From: an uncultured Flavobacteriales bacterium | Lineage (GTDB): Bacteria; Bacteroidota; Bacteroidia; Flavobacteriales_D; Crocinitomicaceae | DNA: 64,000 nucleotides | Reading direction: 5' to 3' | Assembly (NCBI GenBank): GCA_903935095.1 | Contig: CAIZQH010000005.1 | Span: forward strand, 1 to 64,000 | Part shown: piece by piece, positions 1 through 8,446 of the stretch | Position numbering within the stretch: position 1 is the first letter of the stretch | How the letters are laid out: every line of letters starts with the position of its first letter | The notes under the pieces: generated by a model | What the model was told of the DNA's origin: nothing | The model's input: the letters and a program-made list of their open reading frames with translations, nothing else | Database searches by the model: none | Made by a program: the position numbers and the translations under genes

Positions 1-1
1 A

Positions 2-1111
2 AATGCTCTTCCAACGGTTGATGCTGGGATTAACCAAACGGTTTGTGCTGGATTAAGTGTGACTTTAAATGGTGCTGGGGCAAGTACCTATTCCTGGAAT
101 AATGGCGTGATCAATGCCGTTCCATACGTTCCAACAATTTCTCAAACTTACACTGTAACAGGTGTCGATGCCAATGGATGTTCAAATACGGATCAAATCA
201 ATGTGAACATACTTTCGTTGCCAATGGTATCTGCTGGATTAGATCAAACGATCTGCGCAGGTGATTCCATCACCTTGAACGCAACGGGAGCAACAAACTA
301 TACGTGGAACAATGGCGTGACAAATGCAACAGCATTTGCACCATCGGCAACGTTGACATTTACTGTTTCAGGGATTGATCAGAACAATTGTTCGAATTCA
401 GACCAAGTTGTTATTACGGTGAATGCACTTCCAATTATAAATGCTGGAATAGATCAAACAACCTGTTTCGGGACCTCAGTTGTATTAAATGCGACAGGAG
501 TGAATTCCCTTTCTTGGAATAATGGTGTAATCAATGGCTTGTTTTTCACACCATCGGCTTCGCAAACATACTTGGTGACAGGGACTGATGCAAACAATTG
601 TTCGAATACGGATGAAGTACAAATCACAGTAAATTCCTTACCAGTAATTAATGCTGGTGAAGATCAAACGGTATGTACTGGTGTTTCCGTTTCGCTAAAC
701 GCTTCAGGTGGAATCAATTACCAATGGAATAACGGTGTGACTAATGGGATTTCATTTATTCCAACCGCGACTCAAAATTATATTGCAACTGGCTCTGACA
801 TCAATGGATGTTCCAATTCAGACACCGTTTTAGTAACGGTAATTGATTGTACCGGAATGGAAGAACAAGATGATGTGACTGTTTCTGTTTATCCAAATCC
901 TATTCAAGATGTACTACACTTCAACTTTAATCAAGTGATTTCAGGTGCTATTGAATTACTAAGTGTGGAAGGAAAGTTAATTTCATCCGTCCAAATCAAT
1001 GACATAGAAACGTATCAAATGGATCTTTCTTCGCTTGCTTTTGGACCGTATTTCATTCGAATGAATGTAAATGGAAAGGTAAAATCACTAAAAGTGATTA
1101 AAGCCAACTAA
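2..1111 (+). CDS. T9SS type A cargo protein with Ig/PKD-like repeats (5' end outside window)
   Basis: The reading frame is open from base 2, so this is the C-terminal part of a larger secreted protein. It holds four tandem units of exactly 70 residues (210 bp; 8-217, 218-427, 428-637, 638-847). Each unit carries a WNNGV motif and two conserved Cys (near TxC and the (N)xCSN turn), probably forming a disulphide in a beta-sandwich. A Cys-containing linker and a C-terminal domain of about 75 residues follow, starting with the YPNP motif near base 890. That is the usual type A sorting signal (Por secretion tail), cut off during export through the type IX system. The protein is probably on the cell surface or released. 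The ligand is unknown. The stop shares 4 bp with the stop of yidD. Confidence 0.85.
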   Translation, partial: NALPTVDAGINQTVCAGLSVTLNGAGASTYSWNNGVINAVPYVPTISQTYTVTGVDANGCSNTDQINVNILSLPMVSAGLDQTICAGDSITLNATGATNYTWNNGVTNATAFAPSATLTFTVSGIDQNNCSNSDQVVITVNALPIINAGIDQTTCFGTSVVLNATGVNSLSWNNGVINGLFFTPSASQTYLVTGTDANNCSNTDEVQITVNSLPVINAGEDQTVCTGVSVSLNASGGINYQWNNGVTNGISFIPTATQNYIATGSDINGCSNSDTVLVTVIDCTGMEEQDDVTVSVYPNPIQDVLHFNFNQVISGAIELLSVEGKLISSVQINDIETYQMDLSSLAFGPYFIRMNVNGKVKSLKVIKAN

Positions 1112-1368
1112 TTTTGTTGGTCTTTTAGGGATTGTTTTTGTGGAACAGGGTCATATCCAGAGCCGCCTCTTGGGTGACAAGATGCGATTCGCTTTGACCC
1201 TAGCCATAGTCCTTTGACAGGCCCCCATACTTTGATGGCTTCAATCATGTAACTCGAACAGGTCGGAGTGTACCTGCACGATGGTGGAAAAATGGGCGAA
1301 ATTATCCATTGGTATATGCGAACCAACAAAATAAAAGGTAGGCCTAAAAGCTTGTACATCCATTTCAT
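1108..1368 (-). CDS. yidD: Membrane protein insertion efficiency factor YidD
   Basis: An 86-residue protein of the YidD family (DUF37), which supports insertion of inner-membrane proteins by YidC. An N-terminal amphipathic/hydrophobic helix (about residues 8-25) is followed by the family core with [14 protein letters not shown] and the [14 protein letters not shown] motif. Length is typical. It is a single gene here, not beside rnpA/yidC as in many bacteria. A perfect -7 box (1373-1380) ends 4 nt before the ATG, so the mRNA is probably leaderless. It converges on the T9SS gene with shared stop bases. Confidence 0.95.
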   Translation of the reverse strand: MKWMYKLLGLPFILLVRIYQWIISPIFPPSCRYTPTCSSYMIEAIKVWGPVKGLWLGSKRIASCHPRGGSGYDPVPQKQSLKDQQN

Positions 1369-1372
1369 CTTT

Positions 1373-1380
1373 CAAAGTTA
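1373..1380 (-). promoter_or_regulatory. -7 promoter element of yidD
   Basis: On the minus strand this reads TAACTTTG, a perfect match to the Bacteroidota -7 consensus TAnnTTTG. The start codon follows after 4 nt (AAAG), which puts the expected transcription start at or next to the ATG. Confidence 0.65.
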
Positions 1381-1477
1381 CATACTTATTTAACATGACT
1401 GTGTTTAAAGCTTTGCTGTAACAAATTCTGCTGATTGAACTATCTTACTAACTTTAGGGAACTCAATCAAACGAAAC

Positions 1478-2425
1478 ATGCAACATTTATTCTTTTTCAT
1501 CTTTACGATTTATTTTAGTCTCGCCTATGGACAACCACTCGCTAATTGGGATGAAGAGAAAATCATGGTGAAAAAATCGAATAACATGAGTACCCTCATG
1601 CACGCCGAAGCGCTTTTCGAGGACCGATGGGATGTATTAGCTCAACCACAATTTTGGAAACAAATCATGTTACTAGCTCCAGATTCCTGTCTTGTGAATG
1701 ATGCAAGTACACGTCAAGTATTGAAGAAGATGTCCTTGAAGGATTGGAATCGTCAGACTGAGGCACAGAAAGATAGTACTCGGGCTCTTTTGCGAGCAGA
1801 ACACGGTTTGGACCCTAACGCACGAATTTATGTGACTTCCGGCAAAAATGATTTTTATAAATTCAATGAAGTTTATCCACAACTTTCGAAAGGAGTTGCT
1901 GCGTTTGAACGTTTTGGTGTTGATCCTTGGTATGCTCAGGCCATTTTATTGATTGAGTGTCCAGGACAAATGAAAAAATCGATCTCTGGTGCTTATGGTG
2001 CGTTTCAATTAATGCCAGATGTTGCCAGATCTGCTGGGTTGACCGTGAATGCAAGTATCGATGAACGCAAAGATTTTGATCGCTGCGCATACGGTTCTGC
2101 AAGTTTGATACGAAAAGTATGTATTCCTGAAGCGAAACGTATTTTAGATCGCCACCAGTTAAGTTACAATGAAAATGATTTGTGGTTTCGATTGTTTGTG
2201 CTACATGTTTATCACGCTGGCTCCCTAAACGTTGCCGCTGTGGTGAACAAAATTCAACCAACGGTTGGCTCACAACAATTGATTTTGGACATGTGGCAAA
2301 ATACTGCAGGTGGATTTGGAAACAACTCTCAAAACTACACGCAATTAGCATTAGCCGCACAGTTAATTTTACATGAAATGGTCTACCAGCAATGCGAAGA
2401 AATCACGCACTGTCGCGCACGTTAA
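1478..2425 (+). CDS. Secreted SLT-type lytic transglycosylase
   Basis: 315 residues with an N-terminal signal peptide (about 1-18, ending AYG-QP). The C-terminal half carries a lysozyme-like SLT fold: catalytic Glu160 in LLIECPGQ, then GAYGAFQLMP (171-180), and a late YHAGSLNVAAV helix. The family cleaves the beta-1,4 bond of peptidoglycan to give 1,6-anhydro-MurNAc ends in the periplasm. The residue after the catalytic Glu is Cys rather than the common Ser. The 120 residues before the domain match nothing I recognise, and there is no LysM domain. A weak -7 box (TAACTTTA, 1449-1456) lies upstream. Its stop overlaps the msrB stop by 4 bp. Confidence 0.8.
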   Translation: MQHLFFFIFTIYFSLAYGQPLANWDEEKIMVKKSNNMSTLMHAEALFEDRWDVLAQPQFWKQIMLLAPDSCLVNDASTRQVLKKMSLKDWNRQTEAQKDSTRALLRAEHGLDPNARIYVTSGKNDFYKFNEVYPQLSKGVAAFERFGVDPWYAQAILLIECPGQMKKSISGAYGAFQLMPDVARSAGLTVNASIDERKDFDRCAYGSASLIRKVCIPEAKRILDRHQLSYNENDLWFRLFVLHVYHAGSLNVAAVVNKIQPTVGSQQLILDMWQNTAGGFGNNSQNYTQLALAAQLILHEMVYQQCEEITHCRAR

Positions 2426-2793
2426 TCTTTCACAAATTTCATAGAAATCGAATTGACACAATGACGCGTGTCTTTCTCCGTGAATAGTTCGCCAAAAAAA
2501 ACATGACCTAAGTGTCCTTTGCAATTAGCACAAACAATTTCTGTTCGACGCCCATCTGCATCTAAGACTTGTTCCACATTTTTAGCGATTTGATCATCAA
2601 AACTTGGCCAGCCACAACCGGAATTAAACTTTGTTTCGCTACGGTATAAGGGAGATTCACATTGACGACAGACAAATGTTCCCTTTTCATAAAATGAATT
2701 GTATTCTCCAGTATTTGGATATTCTGTCCCTTTATTGATAATTATTCGTTTCTCATCAGGTGTGAGTTCATTCCAATCATTTCTTTCTTTCAT
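2422..2793 (-). CDS. msrB: Peptide-methionine (R)-S-oxide reductase MsrB
   Basis: 123 residues with all MsrB hallmarks: zinc Cys pairs CRQC and CANC, the GCGWPSF loop, GHLGHVF, and the catalytic Cys112 in RHCVNS near the C-terminus. It reduces Met-R-sulfoxide in proteins, recycled by thioredoxin. The ATG at 2793 is preferred over an in-frame GTG one codon upstream because it forms a TGATG stop/start overlap with menC, suggesting translational coupling. It is last in the mrp-nfu-rlmH-menC-msrB operon. Confidence 0.95.
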   Translation of the reverse strand: MKERNDWNELTPDEKRIIINKGTEYPNTGEYNSFYEKGTFVCRQCESPLYRSETKFNSGCGWPSFDDQIAKNVEQVLDADGRRTEIVCANCKGHLGHVFFGELFTEKDTRHCVNSISMKFVKD

Positions 2794-3854
2794 CACTTCA
2801 TTCTTAATTGTCCTTTTGATACAACAAGAGAGGAATCAAAATTGTTTGTATAGAGTCCGCCTGTGCCTAATCCTTGCGGAAGAAGGTCAGAAAACGTAGC
2901 AGTAAATTGAGCAATGGCATTTAATCCAATGGACGATTCCAATGCTGATGTCATCCACCAGGAAATGTTTTGTTGTTCCGCGAATTTAATCCATTCGCTG
3001 CAGCCATGAAATCCACCGTGCAAGCTCGGTTTAAGGACGATATATTGAGGAGCAATCATTTTTAATAATGCTTCTTTCTGTTCACGTTCATGAATTCCAA
3101 TCATTTCTTCGTCCAAGGCAATTCCAATGGGCGAATACTTACATAGTTCACTCATGGCGTTTAATTGTCCAGGCTGAATTGGTTGCTCAATCGAATGAAC
3201 GTCTAATTCACTTAATTGCGTTAAAATGGGGATTATAGATTCTGGCGTATAGGCTCCGTTCGCATCAACCCGAAGTGTTAACTCTTTGCCGGAAAAACGA
3301 CGACGAAGTTGTTCCAATAACGTGCGTTCTTTCATCCATTCGATGGCGCCGACTTTCATTTTTATCGTCGAATAACCATCCGCCAATTTCTCCTCTATTT
3401 GATCGAGCATGAAGGATTCATCACCCATCCAAATCAACCCGTTAATGGGAATCGACTGTTCTTTACGCGAGAAAGCTGAATCGAACAAAATACCCGATCC
3501 TTGATTTTGGATATCTCTCGCCAAAGATTCCATACCAAAAACGATGGAAGGAAATACGATCCAGTCAGCTAAAAATTGTTGCCATTTATCCCCATGAAAT
3601 ACGTTTTCATCCATAAAATCATCCATTTTCCATGAAGAAAATTGGTGTTTCAATTTACTTAATTGTGCTTCGTAGCGTTGTTCATTAGTAAAATCCGGAG
3701 ATAATCTTGGTATGACGCTGCACTCGCCTTGTGCATTTTTTCCATTAGGCAAATTGACGGATAATATCCAAGAAGGTTTATCGTATAGAATCCCACGACT
3801 TGTCCCGCTCGGTTTTTTAAAATGAAGCAGGTGTTTCTTTATGTTGATTTCCAT
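2793..3854 (-). CDS. menC: o-Succinylbenzoate synthase (enolase superfamily)
   Basis: 353 residues. It shows the two-domain muconate-lactonizing/OSBS architecture: an N-terminal capping domain, then a barrel with the KMKVGA lysines, metal ligands VDANGAY, SIEQPI and ALDEE, and the second catalytic Lys in VLKPS. This fits dehydration of SHCHC to o-succinylbenzoate in menaquinone synthesis, the usual quinone of the phylum. Related N-succinylamino-acid racemase or dipeptide epimerase activities cannot be excluded from motifs alone. No other men genes are nearby. It starts 3 nt after the rlmH stop. Confidence 0.85.
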   Translation of the reverse strand: MEINIKKHLLHFKKPSGTSRGILYDKPSWILSVNLPNGKNAQGECSVIPRLSPDFTNEQRYEAQLSKLKHQFSSWKMDDFMDENVFHGDKWQQFLADWIVFPSIVFGMESLARDIQNQGSGILFDSAFSRKEQSIPINGLIWMGDESFMLDQIEEKLADGYSTIKMKVGAIEWMKERTLLEQLRRRFSGKELTLRVDANGAYTPESIIPILTQLSELDVHSIEQPIQPGQLNAMSELCKYSPIGIALDEEMIGIHEREQKEALLKMIAPQYIVLKPSLHGGFHGCSEWIKFAEQQNISWWMTSALESSIGLNAIAQFTATFSDLLPQGLGTGGLYTNNFDSSLVVSKGQLRMK

Positions 3855-3857
3855 GAA

Positions 3858-4331
3858 TTAAGAATGATGGTAAGGTTCGCCCTTCAATATCGTATAGGCA
3901 CGGTAGAGTTGCTCTAAGAAAATCATACGCACCATTTGATGAGAAAAGGTCATTTTCGATAAGGACAACCTTGCATTAGCACGTTCATAAACCTCCTCGC
4001 TAAATCCATAAGCTCCACCGATGACAAAAAGTAAATTTCCATTGACGGACATTTGTTTTTTGTCTAGCCATTGAGCGAATTCCACGGAACTTTGATGCAA
4101 TCCATTTTCATCCATCAAAATCAGATAATCTGTTGGGATAACTTTTGCGAGTATCAATTCGCCTTCTTTTTTCTTTAATTGTTCTTGACTGAGTGCTTTT
4201 GGATTTTTCACATCTGCAATCTCCACACGTTCGAAAGTACAATAATGTTGAAGACGCGCAGCATAACGGTCCTCTCCTACTTTAACGTCGGGAAATGCCG
4301 TTTTACCTAGAACGAAAAATTTGATTTTCAT
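3858..4331 (-). CDS. rlmH: 23S rRNA (pseudouridine1915-N3)-methyltransferase RlmH
   Basis: 157 residues from the ATG at 4331, the usual RlmH length. A longer frame opens at 4358 but would run into the preceding gene, and MKIKFFVLGK is the typical N-terminus. The SPOUT fold is visible: LILMDENG, FVIGGAYGFSEEV (SAM-binding knot), and the C-terminal FSHQMVRMIFLEQLYRAYTI helix. It methylates helix 69 of 23S rRNA at the subunit interface. It starts 1 nt after the stop of the NifU-like gene, within the operon. Confidence 0.96.
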   Translation of the reverse strand: MKIKFFVLGKTAFPDVKVGEDRYAARLQHYCTFERVEIADVKNPKALSQEQLKKKEGELILAKVIPTDYLILMDENGLHQSSVEFAQWLDKKQMSVNGNLLFVIGGAYGFSEEVYERANARLSLSKMTFSHQMVRMIFLEQLYRAYTILKGEPYHHS

Positions 4332-4332
4332 G

Positions 4333-4587
4333 TCAAGCCATTTGAACCGCTTCGACACCTTTCAACTCTGGCGCCACTTGTTTTAATGCTTCCTCCAATC
4401 CACCTTTCAGCGTCATATGACTCATGGAACAATCAGAACAAGATCCAATTAGTTTGACGCGAACAATGGCATCATCTGTAATTTCAACGAGTTCCATATC
4501 TCCCCCATCTGCGTGGAGAAAGGGACGTAGTTGATTCAAGGCTATGTTTACTTTTTCTGAAAGTGATGCTCTTAATTGCTCATTCAT
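4333..4587 (-). CDS. NifU C-terminal domain Fe-S scaffold protein
   Basis: 84 residues made only of the NifU C-terminal (Nfu) domain, with LRPFLHADGGDMELV and the cluster-binding CxxC in GSCSDCSMSHMT. The family binds a [4Fe-4S] cluster across a dimer and passes it to client proteins. It lies between mrp (9 nt away) and rlmH. Pairing with Mrp, another Fe-S carrier, supports a joint role in cluster delivery. The A-type or NfuA N-terminal part is absent. Confidence 0.92.
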   Translation of the reverse strand: MNEQLRASLSEKVNIALNQLRPFLHADGGDMELVEITDDAIVRVKLIGSCSDCSMSHMTLKGGLEEALKQVAPELKGVEAVQMA

Positions 4588-4596
4588 AAATGACTT

Positions 4597-5670
4597 CTAT
4601 TGAATTTTAGCTTTCAGTTTTGTTAGCTCGTCAACAAAGGTATGAACTAATTCATCAAAGGCCAATGCTGTTGGTGTATTTTCCTGATAAACAGCAGGTC
4701 TTCCTGCATCACCAGCTTCACATACACTTTGAACCAATGGTATACTTCCCAGAAATGGAACGTTCATTCCTTGGGCAAGGTTTTTTGCTCCATCTCGTCC
4801 AAAGATGTAATATTTGTTTTCTGGCAATTCAGCAGGTGTAAACCAGGCCATATTTTCTACCACACCAATGACAGGGACTTTCAAGGTGTCCATTTGGAAC
4901 ATATTAATACCCCGACGTGCATCTGCAAGTGCTACTTCTTGAGGTGTACTGACAATCACGACACCATCTAATGGAACCGTTTGAACAAGAGATAAATGAA
5001 TATCGCCTGTTCCAGGAGGAAGATCGACCAGCAAAAAGTCCAATTCACCCCAATGGGCATCTGTAAATAATTGAGTTAAAGCTTTGGATGCCATTGGTCC
5101 ACGCCAAACAACCGCGTTATCTTGATCGGTGAAGAATCCAATGGAAAGGATTCCAATGCCATTTGCATCAACTGGTTGAATAAGGCCTTTTCCATCAACA
5201 TCTACCATTTTGGGACGCTCACCAACAAGGTCAAACATAGTCGGCATCGACGGTCCATGAATATCCGCATCGACGATTCCAACTTTATATCCCTGTTTTT
5301 GCAGTCCACCTGCTAAGTTGGCTGTAATCGTTGATTTCCCAACACCCCCTTTACCAGAGGCGATTGCTACAATGTATTTTACGTCAGGAAGTATTTTACG
5401 TCTCGCCGTGCGATTTTCCGTGCTCATTCCTTTAATGACACAGGACAATGAAATTCCCTCACCAAAAACACGCTTTAAATTAAATTCGATCGCTTCTTGC
5501 ATGCGTTTTCTTGCGTGCAATGCAGGATTAGAAATTTGAACGCTAAGGGTGATTTTCCCTTCAGAGATCTCCAATTCTTCAATCAAGTTTAAACTGACTA
5601 AATCATTTTTCAAATCGGGTTCAACAATGTTACCGAGGGTACTGAGTACATTTTCTCTTGTGAGTTCCAT
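4597..5670 (-). CDS. mrp: Mrp/ApbC family Fe-S cluster carrier ATPase
   Basis: 357 residues. An N-terminal MIP18/DUF59 domain (about 1-90) precedes a deviant Walker P-loop ATPase with SGKGGVGKST, DADIHGPS, and LLVDLPPGTGD. This is the Mrp/NBP35 family, which binds and transfers [4Fe-4S] clusters in the cytoplasm. The usual C-terminal CxxC is not visible: the segment after GVVENMAWF reads TPAELPENKYYIFG, where many homologues have a CxxC. This is a variation seen in some Bacteroidota members and worth noting. It starts 6 nt after a lipoprotein gene that probably leads the operon. Confidence 0.93.
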   Translation of the reverse strand: MELTRENVLSTLGNIVEPDLKNDLVSLNLIEELEISEGKITLSVQISNPALHARKRMQEAIEFNLKRVFGEGISLSCVIKGMSTENRTARRKILPDVKYIVAIASGKGGVGKSTITANLAGGLQKQGYKVGIVDADIHGPSMPTMFDLVGERPKMVDVDGKGLIQPVDANGIGILSIGFFTDQDNAVVWRGPMASKALTQLFTDAHWGELDFLLVDLPPGTGDIHLSLVQTVPLDGVVIVSTPQEVALADARRGINMFQMDTLKVPVIGVVENMAWFTPAELPENKYYIFGRDGAKNLAQGMNVPFLGSIPLVQSVCEAGDAGRPAVYQENTPTALAFDELVHTFVDELTKLKAKIQ

Positions 5671-5676
5671 AAGAAA

Positions 5677-6231
5677 TTAAGGGTGAAAGGATTGAATTGA
5701 ATGATACATAAAATCAAGGACTTTTTTTGAGTCTCCATGTTCGCCATTTCGAATCTCGTAGTATATCCCATTGATTTTTTTTACTGCATAAATATGGTAG
5801 GTAATTTTTTTATTCTTGATGAAATCAGAATTCTCTTTTCGGCTGTAAATGAGGATATCTTTCTCCTCTTTCAACATTTCGAATTGAAAATAGTTCGTTT
5901 TTTTATTGTCTTTGATGAGGTCCTTTTTGAATTCCTCGAATCGGTATAAATTATCGCCATAGTCTTCGATAAACAATTGAAAATTTCGTCCGACCGAAAT
6001 GGTCCATTTGTATCCACCTTCATCATATTCCACATTCGGTTTAAATGAAGCACCAATTCCTGCGGTTGCATCCGGAATCATGATAGAAGCAGAGATGTCG
6101 TATTTTGACAAATCTACATGTTGGAATTGGAAGTAATCAAATGTCGTTGCATTCGAAGGATTTTCATCTTGGCAGCCAGAAAGTCCAAATAGAAAAAGAA
6201 TTACAAAGAAAACAATGCGCTGTTGATTCAT
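5677..6231 (-). CDS. Hypothetical lipoprotein
   Basis: 184 residues from the ATG at 6231. The start is chosen because the signal peptide MNQQRIVFFVILFLFGLSGC ends in a lipobox (LSGC) and a perfect -7 box sits 4 nt upstream. The mature part is about 165 residues, rich in Lys, Phe and Tyr, with alternating strands but no family I recognise. It is the first gene of the probable operon lipoprotein-mrp-nfu-rlmH-menC-msrB (6 nt to mrp). Function unknown. Confidence 0.75.
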   Translation of the reverse strand: MNQQRIVFFVILFLFGLSGCQDENPSNATTFDYFQFQHVDLSKYDISASIMIPDATAGIGASFKPNVEYDEGGYKWTISVGRNFQLFIEDYGDNLYRFEEFKKDLIKDNKKTNYFQFEMLKEEKDILIYSRKENSDFIKNKKITYHIYAVKKINGIYYEIRNGEHGDSKKVLDFMYHSIQSFHP

Positions 6232-6235
6232 TTCA

Positions 6236-6243
6236 CAAAGATA
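6236..6243 (-). promoter_or_regulatory. -7 promoter element of the lipoprotein-mrp operon
   Basis: Reads TATCTTTG on the minus strand, a perfect TAnnTTTG match, followed by TGAA and the ATG. The expected start site coincides with the start codon, implying a leaderless operon mRNA. Confidence 0.65.
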
Positions 6244-6282
6244 CATATTTGATATGAGTAGATTTTTTCTGACCTTCGTAAT

Positions 6283-6663
6283 ATGCAAAAACAAGTTGTT
6301 TTCCTATCTGGACTTTTCATCATGCTTTCGATTGTTCTCGGAGCAATGGGCGCACACGCGTTAAAACAAGTTCTTGACCCTGAGTCATTCAATTCGTTTG
6401 AAGTGGCAGTGAGGTATCAAGGCTTTCTGTCTATGGGAATATTCATACTCGCCTTAAATCACGATCGCTTTTCCTTTCCAATGAAACGTATATTAGGTGC
6501 GATGATCATCGGTATGCTTCTTTTTTGCGTGTCCATTTATTTGCTTGTTGCCTTCAAAACCCTTCATTATCCCATATCCTTTATCGGACCCTTTACACCA
6601 ATTGGGGGTGCTATTTCCATCATTAGCTGGTTCGTCTTCTTAGTTCGTTTGATTAAAAATTAA
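6283..6663 (+). CDS. DUF423 family inner-membrane protein
   Basis: 126 residues with four hydrophobic segments. The N-terminal pattern GAMGAHALKQ and the following RYQG helix are typical of DUF423 (YgdD-like) proteins, small integral membrane proteins of unknown function. It diverges from the lipoprotein gene with a 51-bp gap. A weak -7-like sequence (GACCTTCG, 6271-6278) again ends 4 nt before the ATG. Confidence 0.88.
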   Translation: MQKQVVFLSGLFIMLSIVLGAMGAHALKQVLDPESFNSFEVAVRYQGFLSMGIFILALNHDRFSFPMKRILGAMIIGMLLFCVSIYLLVAFKTLHYPISFIGPFTPIGGAISIISWFVFLVRLIKN

Positions 6664-6693
6664 TCTTTTTGAAAACATTTTTTGCGATTATGT

Positions 6694-6723
6694 TTTGATA
6701 TTAAAGAATAGTTTTTACTTTTG
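6694..6723 (+). promoter_or_regulatory. Promoter of the peroxiredoxin gene
   Basis: TTTG at 6694-6697 and TACTTTTG at 6716-6723, separated by 18 nt, match the Bacteroidota -33/-7 pattern. The leader to the ATG at 6764 is about 35 nt. The decamer TAATCTTTTT occurs at 6661 and again at 6733, flanking the promoter, and could be a regulator site, though AT-rich chance similarity is possible. Confidence 0.55.
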
Positions 6724-6763
6724 ATTAGTTTTTAATCTTTTTAACGATTAGTATTTAAGCATT

Positions 6764-7228
6764 ATGAATAAGCTCAGCATCGGATCAAAGCTTCCTGCAT
6801 TTACAGGAATTGATCAAAATGGAAAGGAATGGAGCTCGAACAGTTTCAATGGCAAGTGTTTAGTTGTTTATTTTTACCCGAAGGATAGCACACCTGGATG
6901 TACAGCACAAGCCTGTAGTCTGCGCGATGATTATTCTTTATTAACGGATAACAACATTGCCATTTTAGGTGTCAGTGCTGACAGTGTATCCTCCCATAAA
7001 AAATTTAGCGATAAGTTCCATCTTCCGTTTCCATTAATCGCGGATACAGATAAAGTGTTATTGAATTTATTCGGCGTATGGGGAGAGAAGAAATTCATGG
7101 GGAAGACCTATGATGGGATTCACCGAACCACCTTTTTATTTGATGAGTCAGGTACATTAATCTCCGTTATCGAAAAGCCAAACACAAAGAACCATGCGAG
7201 CGAAGTTTTAGGATTTTATACATCTTGA
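6764..7228 (+). CDS. bcp: Thioredoxin-dependent peroxiredoxin (Bcp/PrxQ)
   Basis: 154 residues of the AhpC/TSA fold. The peroxidatic Cys46 lies in YPKDSTPGCTAQAC and the resolving Cys51 is four residues later on the same helix, the PrxQ/Bcp layout. It reduces hydrogen and alkyl hydroperoxides in the cytoplasm with electrons from thioredoxin; a thioredoxin gene lies 2 kb downstream. It is monocistronic, with a good promoter upstream. No hairpin terminator is visible before recA. Confidence 0.95.
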   Translation: MNKLSIGSKLPAFTGIDQNGKEWSSNSFNGKCLVVYFYPKDSTPGCTAQACSLRDDYSLLTDNNIAILGVSADSVSSHKKFSDKFHLPFPLIADTDKVLLNLFGVWGEKKFMGKTYDGIHRTTFLFDESGTLISVIEKPNTKNHASEVLGFYTS

Positions 7229-7234
7229 TTTAGT

Positions 7235-7251
7235 TCGTAAATAGTTTACGA
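7235..7251 (+). promoter_or_regulatory. Perfect inverted repeat upstream of recA (candidate operator)
   Basis: TCGTAAA-tag-TTTACGA: two 7-bp arms and a 3-bp spacer, centred about 23 bp upstream of the recA -7 box, over the place where a -33 element would be. No T-run follows, so it is not an intrinsic terminator. A binding site for a dimeric repressor such as LexA is plausible but unproven. Confidence 0.5.
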
Positions 7252-7262
7252 CCTTAGCCGCT

Positions 7263-7270
7263 TACATTTG
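7263..7270 (+). promoter_or_regulatory. -7 promoter element of recA
   Basis: TACATTTG matches TAnnTTTG. The ATG lies 45 nt downstream. No clear -33 TTG is seen at the normal distance; that position is occupied by the inverted repeat at 7235-7251. Confidence 0.55.
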
Positions 7271-7315
7271 TAGAAATTAATCACCGAGTCAACTAACTCA
7301 ATAAAAACAAACGAT

Positions 7316-8350
7316 ATGTCAAAGTCAAAAGAACAAAACGCAGAAAAATTAAAAGCACTCCAATTAACCATGGAGAAATTAGACAAAACCTTTGGTAAAG
7401 GATCCGTTATGAAACTTGGGGATTCCCCAGTGGAAAAAGTGGAAGTGATTCCTACAGGTTCCATTACCTTGGATTTAGCATTAGGCATTAATGGCTATCC
7501 AAAAGGACGTGTAGTAGAAATTTATGGCCCAGAATCCTCCGGGAAAACAACGTTAGCTATTCATGCGATTGCAGAAGTACAAAAACAAGGTGGAATTGCT
7601 GCCTTTATCGATGCAGAACATGCATTCGATCAATTTTATGCACAGAAATTGGGTGTAGATATTGCCAACTTATTAATCTCCCAACCAGATAATGGTGAGC
7701 AAGCCTTAGAAATCGCTGATAATTTGATTCGTTCAGGAGCCATCGATTTAGTTGTTATTGACTCCGTTGCTGCCTTAACACCAAAAGCAGAGATTGAAGG
7801 TGAAATGGGAGATTCTCAAATGGGACTTCAAGCCCGATTGATGTCCAAAGCATTACGTAAACTTACTGGCTCCATCAATAAAGCTGGTTGCTGCTGTATA
7901 TTCATCAATCAATTACGTGAAAAAATTGGTGTGATGTTCGGTAATCCGGAAACAACAACAGGTGGAAATGCCTTGAAGTTTTATGCTTCTGTACGCCTTG
8001 ACATTCGTCGTGCTGCTCAAATAAAAGAAGGAGAAGAAATCATTGGTAACCGTGTCAAAGTGAAAGTGGTTAAAAACAAAGTAGCTCCACCGTTTAGAAA
8101 AGCTGAATTCGACATCCTGTATGGAGAAGGAATATCGAAAATTGGTGAAATCATCGATCTTGGAGTGGACTTAAATATCCTTAAGAAAAGTGGCTCATGG
8201 TTCTCGTATGGCGAAACCAAACTTGGACAAGGACGTGATTCGATTAAATCTATTTTAATGGATAATCCTGCTTTAGCCGAAGAATTAGAAGAGAAAATTA
8301 AAAAAGCTCTTGGTTCACCCGCTTCAACAGAAGAGGTGTTGCAAGACTAA
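7316..8350 (+). CDS. recA: RecA recombinase
   Basis: 344 residues, near the usual length. Walker [10 protein letters not shown] is at 71-79. [22 protein letters not shown] (Walker B) and the L2 loop region [17 protein letters not shown] are all intact. It forms the ATP-dependent strand-exchange filament in recombination repair and, in species with LexA, triggers SOS cleavage. It is monocistronic with a clear terminator. The upstream palindrome suggests regulation. No recX is adjacent. Confidence 0.99.
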   Translation: MSKSKEQNAEKLKALQLTMEKLDKTFGKGSVMKLGDSPVEKVEVIPTGSITLDLALGINGYPKGRVVEIYGPESSGKTTLAIHAIAEVQKQGGIAAFIDAEHAFDQFYAQKLGVDIANLLISQPDNGEQALEIADNLIRSGAIDLVVIDSVAALTPKAEIEGEMGDSQMGLQARLMSKALRKLTGSINKAGCCCIFINQLREKIGVMFGNPETTTGGNALKFYASVRLDIRRAAQIKEGEEIIGNRVKVKVVKNKVAPPFRKAEFDILYGEGISKIGEIIDLGVDLNILKKSGSWFSYGETKLGQGRDSIKSILMDNPALAEELEEKIKKALGSPASTEEVLQD

Positions 8351-8370
8351 GTGCATATCGTTTGGTTGAA

Positions 8371-8399
8371 AACGGCGTCTTCGGATGCCGTTTTTTTTT
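8371..8399 (+). terminator. Intrinsic terminator of recA
   Basis: AACGGCGTC and GATGCCGTT form a 9-bp stem with one G-U pair and a TTCG tetraloop, followed by nine T. Confidence 0.9.
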
Positions 8400-8414
8400 A
8401 ATCAAATAATTTGC

Positions 8415-8422
8415 TAATTTTG
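8415..8422 (+). promoter_or_regulatory. -7 promoter element of the Ig-like lipoprotein gene
   Basis: TAATTTTG matches TAnnTTTG; the ATG at 8447 is 24 nt downstream. The box lies downstream of the first in-frame codon of the longer open frame, supporting 8447 as the true start. Confidence 0.55.
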
Positions 8423-8446
8423 ATTCCAATCAAAAAACTATTTAAA

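Noticed and set aside
8-847. Regular 210-bp repeats as a CRISPR-like or satellite array
   Set aside because: The period is in frame, units are protein-coding and diverged, and there are no short identical repeats with unique spacers.
1873-1881. Exact DnaA box TTATCCACA
   Set aside because: A single copy inside the transglycosylase coding sequence, 59 kb from dnaA in this window and without a cluster; likely chance.
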